From JBBATK01 sp040398805 (GTDB lineage Bacteria; Bacteroidota; Ignavibacteria; Kapaibacteriales; NICIL-2), in contig JBBATK010000009.1 of the NCBI GenBank assembly GCA_040398805.1, forward strand, positions 33,340-97,339: a DNA stretch of 64,000 bases, in the 5' to 3' direction. This document shows positions 1 through 11,100 of this stretch, piece by piece (position 1 is the first letter of the stretch; each line of letters starts with the position of its first letter). The notes under the pieces were generated by a model. The model did not search any database. It was given only the letters and a program-made list of their open reading frames with translations, and was not told the DNA's origin. The translations under genes were made by a program, and so were the position numbers.

Positions 1-740
1 TATCCACAGGTCTCACGAACCAATACAAAAGCGATTACGACAATTCCCTGCTCGGCATCGATGCGGCGATACGTCCGTGGGAACGCACCCTTATCTACGG
101 TGCCCTCTTGCTGGACGATCTCGCGTTCTCATCGCTTCGCGATACCACCTCGGCAGGCAATAACAACAAGGCCATCTGGCAGCTCGGAGCATCGCATGCG
201 CTCGATCTTGGCGGACGTTCCCTGCTCCTGAGCACGGAGTACGTCCGGTGCAACCCCTTCGTCTATTCGCACCGGCAGATTCGTAACTCATGGACGCACG
301 CGGGTGCTCCTCTGGGGTACAACATCCAGCCGAACAGCGATCGCTTCGCCGTGCAGGCGAAGTGGTGGATATCGGGTCGGAACTTCCTTGAGATCAATGC
401 GGACTACACGCGATGGGGCGAGAACATCCTCGATAAGAACGGTACCATCCTTACGCAAACAGTCATCTATCAGAATGGCGATACGGTGCTCGTACCGGTC
501 GGCAATGTCGGCGGAGACATGCTTCGAGGGGATGCGGACTTCCTGCCGGAGCCCTTCAGCGTGGGGAACGCGTTCTTGCGCGGCAACTTGAGCATCACGC
601 GGCGCGTGCAGATGTGGTTCTCTGCGGAGGTCATGACGAACGTGTTCGTCGATACGCGCGCCCGCTATCAATTCCGCTCCGGCGGCAACGCTCCCGGCGA
701 ACAATGGTGGTTCTCGGTGGAACTGCGCGTGGGATACTGA
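1..740 (+). CDS. Wzi-like capsule assembly / outer-membrane beta-barrel protein, C-terminal part
   Basis: The reading frame is already open at the left edge (first full codon at base 3) and ends with TGA at 738-740, so only the last 245 or so residues are seen. They alternate short aromatic-rich strands and turns, with a stretch around 250-330 reading EYVRCNPFVYSHR...WTHAGAPLGYN and a C-terminus ending in WWFSVELRVGY, typical of an outer-membrane barrel closing in an aromatic residue. The spacing of the 'NPFVYSHR', 'WTH' and 'PLG..PNSD' elements resembles the Bacteroidota Wzi-like capsule assembly family (PF14052). The nearby rfbA (nucleotide-sugar synthesis) fits a surface-polysaccharide role, but that link is inference. 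It could be another porin-like barrel. Confidence 0.6.
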   Translation, partial: STGLTNQYKSDYDNSLLGIDAAIRPWERTLIYGALLLDDLAFSSLRDTTSAGNNNKAIWQLGASHALDLGGRSLLLSTEYVRCNPFVYSHRQIRNSWTHAGAPLGYNIQPNSDRFAVQAKWWISGRNFLEINADYTRWGENILDKNGTILTQTVIYQNGDTVLVPVGNVGGDMLRGDADFLPEPFSVGNAFLRGNLSITRRVQMWFSAEVMTNVFVDTRARYQFRSGGNAPGEQWWFSVELRVGY

Positions 741-901
741 GTCGCGGCGCTACGTCGAGACCATGGATATCACGCGCAGGGTCATCATGCGGACACGATG
801 CAGTCACGACACCAACGCGCGCACCACCTTCCGTCAGAATCTCCTGCTTGTCTCCATTCTCCGGCGCTGCTCTTGTTTTTCGTGACGTCTCGATACGTGC
901 G

Positions 902-2611
902 CTACTTGCCTTCCGGACTCAGTGCGGTGCCGTCTGTTTCACCTAATGTCAATCCCAGTTGCTTCGCGAGCGTCGGCGCAAGGTCCGTAGGCCTCACACG
1001 TTCGTCGTGTACAGAGGGTTGAAGTGTGCCGCCGAAGAATACAAGCGGCACGTGCTGATCGTATTCATACGGTGTACCATGAGTCGTGGTCTTGGAACCG
1101 AAGATCCATCCGCGCGCAGGGAAGACGACGATATCGCCGGAGCGCTCGGGGTCGACACTTTGGACGATGCAATCGAAGATACGCTGTTCCATTCCTGCCG
1201 GTCGTTTACCGGCGAGGACATCGTGAAGACCGAGGGCGTATCCGATGCCGCGAAGGGACCGCAAGGTGCTCGCGAGACTGTCGCACACGGCGGGGAAATC
1301 TGCGGCGATGGGAGCAACGACGGCGCTGTCCAGAAAGATGAAGGGAGGCAGGAAACGCTTCATGAAGCCCGGCTGCGGGGCGGTATTGTCCGTACCGATG
1401 GAGATCGGCGCGAAGCGTTGATACGGCGCTATGAGCGCGGAATCCACCTGCTTGCGCAACAGGCGACCCGTCATCATGCCGCCGTTGATCATCTTGTTTT
1501 CCGGAACCTCGGCGACACCGTGATCGGAGGTGACGACGAGTTCGTAGTTCTCCCGTCCCACTTCCTTGTCGAGCAGGTCGATGAACGCTGCAAGACTGCG
1601 ATCGGCACTGATGAGAATCTCCTTCATCTCCCGCGAGTGAGGTCCGAAGACATGTCCCACCTCGTCCGTCGTCGATACACCCACACAAAGGATATCCGTC
1701 TCGTCGTCCTTGCCGAGTTTCTCCTCGCGCATGCACATGCGCACCGCTTCCATGAGCCAGTCGATGGAGTAGGGCGTACAGCAGAAGGCATCGGAGAATT
1801 CCTTGTCCGCGACCGAAGGTATGACATGAGGGAACATGTTTCCTCCACCGGGGAACGACCCTTCCCACGGTACGTCATCGGACATGGTGATGCGTTGGGA
1901 CATGGTGATCGGAGGAAGGATTTTTCTGGGATCTTCACCGGGAGCGAGATTCCGCATACGCTGCTCGACTTCACGTGGGTCGGGCAGTTTCGGCGGACCT
2001 TGCACGGCATTCCACGTCCGTCCCGCGTAGTCGGCGAGCGGGTACTTGTCATTGAACCGTTGAAGCCATCGGGGCGCTCTGTAATGCGCGGACGTGCCAA
2101 GCGCTTTCTTCTCATCGTCGAACCACAGCGCATAATCCGCGCTATGTCCGCTCATGAAAATCGCCGCGCGGTCCTTGATGGCGATACCCACGACTTTCGA
2201 GTCCGGCGATGACTTCTTGAGCACGTCTCCGAGCGTCGGCACACGAAGGTTTCTCGGAGAGAGAACGCCGGCGGTGTCTTCCGTGGCATAGACTTGTTTC
2301 TGCTTCTTCCTGTCGAAGAAATCGTTGCCGACGATGCCGGTGCGACGGGGATTGCATCCTGTCAGCAACACCGCATGACCCGGTCCGGTCATGGTGATGG
2401 CATGGTCGTAAAGGCAACTATCGTATCGCACACCAGAACCGAGAACGCGCTTGAAGCCATTGTCGCCGAAGTCTTCCATGTAACAAGCCAGACGATCGTA
2501 GCGAAGCTGGTCGTAGGAAAGGACGACGACGAGTCTGGGCTTGTCGCCGGCGCGCAACGGGAATGTCGAAACGACGAGACAGGTAAGACACAGGAGACGT
2601 AAGAGGTACAT
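902..2611 (-). CDS. PafA-like alkaline phosphatase superfamily protein (phosphomonoesterase/phosphodiesterase)
   Basis: A secreted metallo-phosphatase of 569 residues. The ATG at 2611 gives a clean signal peptide (MYLLRLLCLTCLVVSTFPLRAG); the open frame extends upstream without one, so this start is preferred. Visible motifs: metal-binding Asp34 in SYDQLRYD, nucleophile Thr75 in TMTGPGHA, a GNDFFD segment, KDRAAI (the Lys/Arg pair seen in PafA-type monoesterases), TDEVGHVFGP and SDHGV as second metal-site elements. It therefore belongs to the alkaline phosphatase superfamily, type I phosphodiesterase/PafA branch, and probably releases phosphate from organic monoesters in the periplasm. It is transcribed away from rfbA; a TATTTTTG box lies 31 bp upstream. 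The substrate cannot be told from sequence. Confidence 0.85.
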   Translation of the reverse strand: MYLLRLLCLTCLVVSTFPLRAGDKPRLVVVLSYDQLRYDRLACYMEDFGDNGFKRVLGSGVRYDSCLYDHAITMTGPGHAVLLTGCNPRRTGIVGNDFFDRKKQKQVYATEDTAGVLSPRNLRVPTLGDVLKKSSPDSKVVGIAIKDRAAIFMSGHSADYALWFDDEKKALGTSAHYRAPRWLQRFNDKYPLADYAGRTWNAVQGPPKLPDPREVEQRMRNLAPGEDPRKILPPITMSQRITMSDDVPWEGSFPGGGNMFPHVIPSVADKEFSDAFCCTPYSIDWLMEAVRMCMREEKLGKDDETDILCVGVSTTDEVGHVFGPHSREMKEILISADRSLAAFIDLLDKEVGRENYELVVTSDHGVAEVPENKMINGGMMTGRLLRKQVDSALIAPYQRFAPISIGTDNTAPQPGFMKRFLPPFIFLDSAVVAPIAADFPAVCDSLASTLRSLRGIGYALGLHDVLAGKRPAGMEQRIFDCIVQSVDPERSGDIVVFPARGWIFGSKTTTHGTPYEYDQHVPLVFFGGTLQPSVHDERVRPTDLAPTLAKQLGLTLGETDGTALSPEGK

Positions 2612-2641
2612 ACGAGTGCGCGATTGATGAGTGATGGCCTG

Positions 2642-2649
2642 CAAAAATA
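2642..2649 (-). promoter_or_regulatory. TAnnTTTG -7 box for the phosphatase gene
   Basis: The minus strand reads TATTTTTG here, an exact match to the Bacteroidota -7 consensus TAnnTTTG. Transcription would start about 7 bases downstream, leaving a leader of about 25 bases before the ATG at 2611. No clear TTTG -33 element is seen. Confidence 0.45.
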
Positions 2650-2818
2650 CGTCACTGCGTCTATCTCGAACCGACGTTCGACCTCCTTCCGAATGGAGCG
2701 TTCCGGTGCGGAAGCGACGGCGGGACAACGCGCAAGAGCTCCGTGTATGGCGCGCATCACGGCGTGGTTACTCAGCGCTTTTGGCTATTTTACCGCAATC
2801 ATCAATGCAGAGACGAAC

Positions 2819-3697
2819 ATGAGCAAGCCGACCAAAGGAATCATCTTGGCAGGAGGTAGCGGTACCAGATTGTACCCTATGACCTCCGTCTTCAGCAAGC
2901 AGTTGCAGCCCATCTATGACAAGCCGATGATCTATTATCCGCTCGCGACGCTCATGCTGGCGGGGATACGCGACATCCTTATCATCAGCACGCCGCACGA
3001 CACGCCGAACATCGAGCGTTTGCTGGGCGACGGTGCCCGCTGGGGCGTGTCCATCCGGTATCGCGTGCAGAAGGAGCCGAAGGGTATTGCCGAGGCGTTT
3101 CTTGTGGGCGAAGAGTTCATCGATGGACATCAGGTATGCCTGATTCTTGGCGACAACTTGTTCTACGGAAAGCTGGACTTCCTTCGTCGGGCGCTGGAGC
3201 AGAACACGGGCGGGATGATATTCGCCTATCGTGTCACCGATCCCGAGAGGTATGGCGTGGTGGAGTTGGACGAGAACGATGGCATCGTGTCCATCGAGGA
3301 GAAGCCGCGCTCACCGAAGTCGAACCTGGCCATACCCGGCCTCTACGTGTTCGCCGGCGACGTCGTACAGGTGGCCAAAGGTCTCTCGCCCAGTGAACGG
3401 GGCGAACTGGAAATCACCGATGTCCAGAACACCTATCTGCAATCGGGCACCCTCTCCGTTCAGCGCATGGGCCGCGGCATTGCGTGGCTCGACACCGGCA
3501 CGCCCGAGAGTCTGCTGGAGGCGTCGCAGTTCATCCATGCCATAGAAAAACGTCAAGGCATGAAGATCGCCTGCTTGGAGGAGATATCCGTTCACGAAGG
3601 GTATGTGAGTGCGGAGGACGGTTTACGGGCCTTGGAACATCTGCCTCGCGGGCCGTACAGGACCTACTGCGAGAACGCCATCAAAGACCGTCAGTAG
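2819..3697 (+). CDS. rfbA: glucose-1-phosphate thymidylyltransferase
   Basis: Makes dTDP-glucose from dTTP and glucose-1-phosphate, the first step to dTDP-L-rhamnose and other deoxysugars for surface polysaccharides. From the ATG at 2819 the protein is 292 residues, the family's usual length. The N-terminus has the nucleotidyltransferase signature GIILAGGSGTRLYP, then SKQLQPIYDKPMIYYPL, and LGDNLFYG with the metal-binding Asp. The 3' end is convergent with the L,D-transpeptidase gene. rfbB, rfbC and rfbD are not adjacent, so it is a stand-alone gene here. Confidence 0.95.
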   Translation: MSKPTKGIILAGGSGTRLYPMTSVFSKQLQPIYDKPMIYYPLATLMLAGIRDILIISTPHDTPNIERLLGDGARWGVSIRYRVQKEPKGIAEAFLVGEEFIDGHQVCLILGDNLFYGKLDFLRRALEQNTGGMIFAYRVTDPERYGVVELDENDGIVSIEEKPRSPKSNLAIPGLYVFAGDVVQVAKGLSPSERGELEITDVQNTYLQSGTLSVQRMGRGIAWLDTGTPESLLEASQFIHAIEKRQGMKIACLEEISVHEGYVSAEDGLRALEHLPRGPYRTYCENAIKDRQ

Positions 3698-3855
3698 CCA
3701 TATCGCGCGCCTTCCTGTCATGCGAAAACCACGACCTCCGGGCCGTCGTGCGCGGGAAACCTTTTGCGCAATGATCCTACTTTGCTAGTCCGCCGAGCGC
3801 GCACAAAAAAACACCACCGTCATGTTATTCGTTGCCGATCCGAGGAAAGCGCTGC

Positions 3856-4995
3856 TCACCCGTGAGGTTCTGCGGCGGGGGAGCTCAACGAGGAGGGCTT
3901 GGTGGAGTCGCTTTGCATTTTGGCTTTCCGTGCCTTCTTCTGAGCACGGAGTTTGTTATAGTCTATGGACTCCCGCAGTTTGAAGGTGGAGTCGATGACA
4001 CCGCGCGCGAGCAGCGTATCCTGCGCCGAAAGATATCGCGCCTTGTTCGGCAAGCCACCCCGGACAGCCTTAGGAATCTGCGAATACGGAATGAGCGCCT
4101 CTTCGGTTTCCAGCGGCTTTTCGGGAAGCGCTATGAAGTCTGATTTGTTACTCGCAAGATCCCACCATGGTCCGCCACGACGTCGGGTGTAATCGAACAT
4201 GTCGACGATGATGACCGGCGTGCCTTTCACCCCTTTGCGCGGCGTTTTGACCCACGAATACAACCACTTCGCGTCATCGAGGAACTGGCGTATGCACGAG
4301 TGCGACACGGGACGTCCGGGCATGTCGAACTGATGGAACGCCGACCCTGCATACCGGTGGAAGTTCACGGTGAAAGGTAATATCCACTCCTCGTTGAGCG
4401 AGGAGATGCGTTCGCGTTGGCGCCAGTTCACGAAATACAATCCGGGGAACGTCGGCTTCCCTTTCGTCCCGCTGTTGCATGCCGCAAACCGTACCAGCTC
4501 ACCGTACTCATAGCACGCATAGCATTGATACCAGTTACTCACGATGACGATGCGCGGTATGTCGGCCGCACCGGGATAGTACTGTGGGAACAAGGAATAC
4601 GCCCTGGGATCGAGGTCGACCTTGGACGGCAGCATCAGCGTATCGCCGACACGCATGAAGCGGAGTTCCTTGCGATTGAGCAAGGCGATGACTTTCGATG
4701 AGTCGAACGAATCGCCGAAGCGGAACACGCTACGGATGGAGTCCAACATCTTCGTGGTTTTCACATGCACGCGCGCATACGCAATCGTGTCGGTGAAGCG
4801 GTTCAGGGAGCGTTTCTTATGTACGTCTCGGAGGGAATCCAGACGTCGGACGGAGTCTTGATCGATCTTCCGCCAGGTAATCGGCTCGTTTTCATCCCGG
4901 TCACGTCCGTTAGCATCATCCCTGCTGCACGAGACGGCAGACACAAGGATGAAGGTGGCGCAGAGCCATGCGGGGTATCGAGGTGCGGAATACAT
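3856..4995 (-). CDS. L,D-transpeptidase (YkuD) lipoprotein with LysM-like segment
   Basis: A predicted lipoprotein of 379 residues that cross-links or modifies peptidoglycan. The start at 4995 places a lipoprotein signal with lipobox SAVSC (Cys23); an in-frame ATG 48 bases upstream would over-lengthen the signal. Residues about 85-125 (FRFGDSFDSSKVIALLN...VGDTLMLP) resemble a LysM cell-wall-binding domain. Residues about 145-300 form the YkuD domain: a His at 221 (FHQFDMPG) and the catalytic motif SHSCIR, with His232 and Cys234. The motif has Ser where most family members have Gly (SHGCIR). The C-terminal 80 residues are charged and end in a low-complexity Lys/Ser/Pro tail. It lies downstream of the giant gene but is separated from it by a strong terminator, so it is probably transcribed alone. 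Confidence 0.85.
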   Translation of the reverse strand: MYSAPRYPAWLCATFILVSAVSCSRDDANGRDRDENEPITWRKIDQDSVRRLDSLRDVHKKRSLNRFTDTIAYARVHVKTTKMLDSIRSVFRFGDSFDSSKVIALLNRKELRFMRVGDTLMLPSKVDLDPRAYSLFPQYYPGAADIPRIVIVSNWYQCYACYEYGELVRFAACNSGTKGKPTFPGLYFVNWRQRERISSLNEEWILPFTVNFHRYAGSAFHQFDMPGRPVSHSCIRQFLDDAKWLYSWVKTPRKGVKGTPVIIVDMFDYTRRRGGPWWDLASNKSDFIALPEKPLETEEALIPYSQIPKAVRGGLPNKARYLSAQDTLLARGVIDSTFKLRESIDYNKLRAQKKARKAKMQSDSTKPSSLSSPAAEPHG

Positions 4996-5063
4996 GACTG
5001 CAAAAATGAATCGGAATGTCTGGATAAAAAAGTGCCGCGTCACGAGGAGCGTCGATGACAGAC

Positions 5064-5096
5064 AAAAAAAAAGGGCAAAGCCGAAGCTTTGCCCTT
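5064..5096 (-). terminator. Rho-independent terminator of the giant surface-protein gene
   Basis: On the minus strand an 11-bp perfect stem (AAGGGCAAAGC / GCTTTGCCCTT) with a TTCG tetraloop is followed by a run of nine T. It starts 27 bases after the stop codon of the 17-kb gene and before the L,D-transpeptidase start. Confidence 0.92.
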
Positions 5097-5123
5097 GTAA
5101 CGACCTGGTGTTCGCTCAGAAGA

Positions 5124-8100
5124 TTAGTCAACCTTCGTGATACGAGCCGATATGCGTTTGCCGTTCGGCATTGCTACTTCGACCATGTATACACCGCTCG
5201 GGAGGTTCGAGAGATCAAGAGGCTTGATGTTCTCACCAACCGTGAGGTTATCGAGTGTATAGCTGCTGACCGTAGCGCCGACGATGTTACGTACCGTCAG
5301 GGTGACTGCTTGAGCATCCTGATCAAGGGATACCTTCACGGTCAAGCTTCCGGTTGTCGGATTCGGGTACAGGCTGACGCCTTGAGCAAGAGCAGACGGG
5401 TCGGTGACGTCGAGTACCGTGTCGATACGGATAGCATCCGATTCGTTGGTACAGCCGTTACGGTCGGTGATGACCACCTTATAGAGACCGAGACCTGTTC
5501 TGAATGCATCGTGGCTTGCGCCGGTAGCACCGCTGATGTTGTTGTTGTTGAGTTTCCACTGGAACGCGGTGTAACCCTTGCCCGCAGTGTCTACTGTCAT
5601 GAGGTTGCCAACGCGTGTCACACCAGGCTTTTGCGGTGTCGGGAACACTTGTACCGACTTCGGAGCGGACTGACCGGTACAACCGTTCGTATCCGTAACC
5701 GTTACCGAGTAGCTTCCGCCGTTGCGGACGGTGATGCTTTGCGTGGTTGCGCCACCCGGTGACCAAGCGTATGACTGGAAGCCTGCGCCTGCATCGAGAG
5801 TGACACTGTCACCTTGACAGAATGATGTCGAACCTGAAGCTGTTACCGTTACCGTCGGGTTCGGGTTGACCGTTACCGATGTAGCGGTGGACGTAGCTGT
5901 ACAGCCTGCTGCGTTAGCAACCGTTACTGTGTAGCTGCCGGCTGCGGTTACACGGAGGGTGCGACCGGTACCGACGGTGTTCGCACCGTTCTTCCAGCTG
6001 TAGGATGCGAATCCTGCACCTGCATCAAGAACGACGTTTCCACCTTCACAGAACTTGGTGTTACCGCTAGCGGTAACGCTGACTGTCGGCTTGGGCGATA
6101 CGGTGATGGTGACATCATCGGAGAGGATCTTACAGCTGTTGCTGTAGGTCACCTCGACATTGAACGTACCGGAAGTCGATACGGTGATGGATGAGGTCGT
6201 TGCACCGTTGTTCCAGCGGTATGCAAGCGGTGTTCCGCCTGATGTCTGCGCCGTCAGCGTGCGGCTTTCGCCTTCGCAGAACGATGCTGAACCGCTTAAC
6301 TGTACCGTCGGCTTCGTGAAGTTCGACGTAGAGATCGTGATCGTGCTGGAGGTATTGCGGCATCCGTTACCATCGATAACGGTGACGCTATACGTACCTG
6401 CTTGGCGAACCGTGATACGCGGTGTTGTCTCGCCGGTGCTCCATGTGTAGGAAGCGAATCCGTCGGTAGCAGCAAGCGTTACTGTTCCGCCTACGCAGAG
6501 ACTGGTCGGACCACTCGGGGTGATCGTCACGTTCGGAAGAGCGTTGACCGGGATCGTGCGTGTAGCAGTTCCTACACAACCTGTCGTTGTATTCGTTTCT
6601 GTCACCGTAAGGCTTCCGTTGCCGGCTGCCGTCCAGTTGACATTGACGGTGTTCGTGTTTGTAGCTCCGACGAATGAACCGCCGACGACGCCACTCCACT
6701 GATAGGTACGACCTGCGGTGAGAGTGGTGGTGTATGTCTGTGTCGAGTTGATACAGACTGCCGGTGACGGAGGACCTTGGATGCTCGGTGTCGGCAACGG
6801 ATTGATCGTTACAGACAAGGTGCGTGAAGCGGAGCAAGAACCAAGGGATGCCGGTGTTGTTTCCGTTACACTGACCGAACCGACGCCTGCAGCACCCCAA
6901 ACAACGTTGATTGCATTGGTGTTTGCTGCGCCGTTGATCGAACCGCCAGTCACAGTCCATGCGTATGCATTTCCTACGACGTTCGGTGTAGCGTACGTTG
7001 CTGATCCTTGAGCACAAACTTGTGTCGGGTTCTGACCACCTGTTTGGTTGGTCAAATCCGGAGTCGGCAACGGACGGATCGTGATCGGTGTCGTTACGTC
7101 CGTGAAGCAACCGGCTGCGCCGACGCGTTCACGAACTGCGATCGAACCTGCACCTGCAGCGCCCCATGTCACGCTGACGCTGTTGCTCGTGGAGGAACCG
7201 TTGAAGGAACCACCGACGACTGTCCAGCTGTACGTGTTGGCTGCGTTGTTGGTCGTAGCGTATGCGTGGGTTGAACCGGCACAGACGCCGTTGACGTTCA
7301 GACCACCCGTAGCACTCGTGATAACCGGTGTCGGATTCGGGTTGATGGTAATCGTATAGGTTGTCTCTTCAAAGCAACCTGCGCCGTTCGCACCGTTGTT
7401 GGTAGCGTTCGTCGAGGTTTCACGCAGGCGGATGACTCCCGTTACCGGCGTGGTCGTGTTACCGTTGGCAATGACCGTGAAGGAAGAACCGTCGTTCGCA
7501 CCGGAAGCAGCGAGTGTCACCGCACCGCTTGTCGGGGAATCGATCGACCAGAGGTAAGCGCGGTTCGCCACGACATTCGCTACTGAGTAGGTAGCTGTGT
7601 TCGTGCCGTTCGTCGTACCCTGGCAGATGACGGTAGGACCTGTGATAGCCGGAGCCGGTGTGACGTCGATGTTGACATTCTGACGTACCGTTGTAGCACA
7701 ACCGGTAGCGTTGAATGATTGTGTCACCTGTACGAAGCCTGCGGTATTGTCTACCGTTGCATTCGTCCATGTGATCGTCACACTGTTCGCGTTGGAAGCA
7801 CCGACGATGGAACCGGAACTAGCCGTCCAACCGAACGTGCTGCCTGCATCGCCTGTCGTTGCATAGGTAGCCGTGCTGCGACCGCACACGTCTGTCGGTG
7901 CGGGTGCGATGATCGGCTTCGGAAGCGGATTGACAACGACAACGAAGCTGTCCGTAATCGGGCAGGACTTCACGGAAGGTGTCAAGGACGCGTTGCTGTA
8001 TGCGATCGACTCTGTTACACGGAGAACCATGGTGACCGGAGCGTTCGTCGGGTTGAAGTACTCAACCTGGACTTGGTTGCCCGTACCGGTGATACGTGCA

Positions 8101-11100
8101 CCCGGAACGGTGGTTGCAGGGTTCGATGTAAGGATCGATACGTTGTTCACATCACGGACATCCCATGTGTAGGTGCTTGCCGGAGGATTGATCGTTTGAT
8201 TCAATCCGGCCGTCACATACGTGTACGGTGTGTACATCTGGGCGTTGGTGCTGTTTGCAGCGTATTGAGAGTTGCTACATACCGTACGGTTTCCGGAGAT
8301 AGCCGGCTTCGGATTCCAGTTCACTTGAACATTGATATCCGTTTGACCGGTACATGACGGAGCCGCGTTTGTTGTTTCCTGAACACGGAGTACGCGGGTG
8401 ACGTTCGCCGATGTTGTCGGCTCGTTCCATTGTACCGTTACGCTCGTAACGTTGACACCTTGCGATGCTGTCGTGAACGTACCGCCTTGGTTCGGCAACG
8501 ACCAGACGAACGTGCTCTGGCTGTTGACCGGATTGGTTACCGTGTAGGTTTCGATGTTGTTGATCGAAACGCCATCATAGTTAGCAAGGTATCCGCACAC
8601 ATTCGTATTGCCTGATACTGCCGGTGCCGGAGCGGGGTTGACCGTTACGTTCACTTGAGCAGAACCGACACACGCCGTTTGACTCGTTTCCGTAACCGTT
8701 ACGGAACGTACCTGAGCCGTAGCACCAGGGCTGTTCCAGCGGACCGTTACGGTGTTGCTTGTCAAACTTCCACCCGTTACCGAGAAGGTACCTGCAGGCA
8801 TAGACCATGAGTAGGTGTTGCTTGCATTGTACGAGGTCGAGTACGTGATATCCGTGTTCGGACATACGGACGTCAGACCGCTGATCGTCGGAGTCGGGTT
8901 CGGTGTGATCGAAACCGTACGTGTGGTAGAACCGCTACATGATACGCCACCGGTCGTCGTTGCGGTCAAGGTAATGGTACCTGTTCCCGGCGTCGTCGGC
9001 CATGTAACCGTGTAGCTGTTACCTGCAGGGGTGGAAGCGCTTGTGGCACCCGTGTTCGCCCATGCATACGTGAAGTTCACAGAAGGATTGAGGACATTAT
9101 AGGTAACCGTCGAACCTGCGCATGCGGTCGTGCCCGGAGGCGTAGCGATGGAAGGTGTCGGGTTAGCCGTTGCTGTTACTGCGTAATTGTTATTGAGAGC
9201 CGTGTTGGTACAACCCGTTGCGGTGTTGGTCACCGTCAACGCGATCGAACCGTTGCTCGTGCCCCATGCCACGTTTACCGTACCTGTACCCTGGCCTGTG
9301 AAGCTGTTAGCACCCGTTACGTTCCATGCGTACGACAGACCGTTCTGAGCCGGTGTGATCGTGTAGCTGGCGCTGGAGTTCTGACAGACTTGAGCAGGAC
9401 CGGAGATCGATACGCTTGGGAGCGGATTGACCGTCACATTGAAGGTCGAGGTACCGGTACAGGTGTTGCCTGCGTTACCCGGGGTTTCGACGACTTGGAC
9501 AGTAGCCACGACCGGAGCTGCGCCCGTGTTCACCCAGTTGACGGTGATGGCATTGACATTGACACCACTTACCGGCGTGAATGACATGCCCGGAGGCAGG
9601 TTGCTGATGGTCCATGAGTAGCTGCGACCAGAGACAACGAACGGTGTCGAGTACGAACCGGATTGACCGCTACAACGAGCAGCATCACCGGTGATCGTCG
9701 GGTTAGCCTTCGGATTCACGGTCACGTTCGTGCTCGTGGAACCTTGGCAGCCGCCGTTGGTCACTGTCAAACCGACGGTAGAAGCGTATGCCACATCAGG
9801 TGTAGCGTTCGCCCAATTCACGATGATTGATTGCGTGTTGTTGCCGCTTACCAATGTGCCGCCGTTACCTACTGTCCATGCGTACGTTTGACCCGTAGCG
9901 GTGGTGGAGTAGGTTACCGAGCTCTGACCGCAGACAGGCGAAGCCGTGCTTGCAGAAATCGTCGGTGTCGGTGCGCTGGTCACGGTTACCGAGAGAATGT
10001 TTTCCGATGCGCAACCGTTCGAATTCGTTTCAACAACGCGGATCGAAGCTGCACCGATGGTGCTCCATGATCCCGTCACTTGATACGTATTCAACGGAGC
10101 GAAGGAACCCGTACCGCTGACAACATTCCAAGCATAGGTGGAACCTGTGTTGTTCGTTGTCTGGTACGTTACCGTAGCATTCTGACAAGGCGTCGTGGAA
10201 CCGGTGATGGCAGGAGCAGGATTTGCCACTACCGTCAAGGTCACGTTGTTAAGCATCGCTGTGGTCGAACAAGCAGGTGTCGTATTGCTGATCGCGCGAA
10301 CCGTGTATACGTACGAGCCGACCGTGAGGTTCGACAGTGCGGGAGCGAACGAAAGAGCTGCTCCGGTACCTGCTGCTGTACGAATGACGTTGTTCTGAGC
10401 GTTCACCAATTCGTAGGTCACACCAAGTTGTGAGTTGGTGAGGCCGACGGTGGACGAAGTCGTGTTCGAACCGAGACCGCCTGTAGCACAGATCGTGGTC
10501 GGTGACAACGTTACGTTGTATGCCAGCGGAGCCGCGAGTACTGTTACGGAAAGCGATGTGGAACCGGTACATGTGTTGTTCGTTTCGATAACACTGAGAG
10601 TACCGGAGTTCGCACCCCAATTGACCACTTGTTGATTACCGGATTGTGAACCGAGAGTGTTACCCGTACCGGAGACGCTGAATTGGTACGTACTTCCTGC
10701 CGTTTGCGGTGTTACCGCATATGATGCAGAGGAGTTCGGACAAATGATCGTTGATCCGGACAGAGTAGGTGTCGGCGGGTTGACGGCGATGACTGTTGCC
10801 GTTCCGTTCATGAGATTGGTACAACCCGAGCCGGTAGCGCTTACGGTATATCCGTAGGTGCCGGCCGCATTGATGGAATTCGTGAACTGGATGTTACCAC
10901 CGGTACCATTCACTGTAGGCGTTTGAGCTACACCATTGCGGCTCAACGTATACACGACACCGGCTTGTGAGTTGGAAAGCGTGATTAGCGCGTTTCCGGT
11001 GACACACACGGTGTTCGTGGTTGTTCCCACGTTGTACGCAACCGGAACCGCGTTGACGGTAACCGTTGTGGACGACGTGTTGCTACAGTTGCCTGCCGTT

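Noticed and set aside
3822..4000. Short plus-strand frame beginning at 3822
   Set aside because: It runs antisense into the L,D-transpeptidase C-terminus and has no family likeness.
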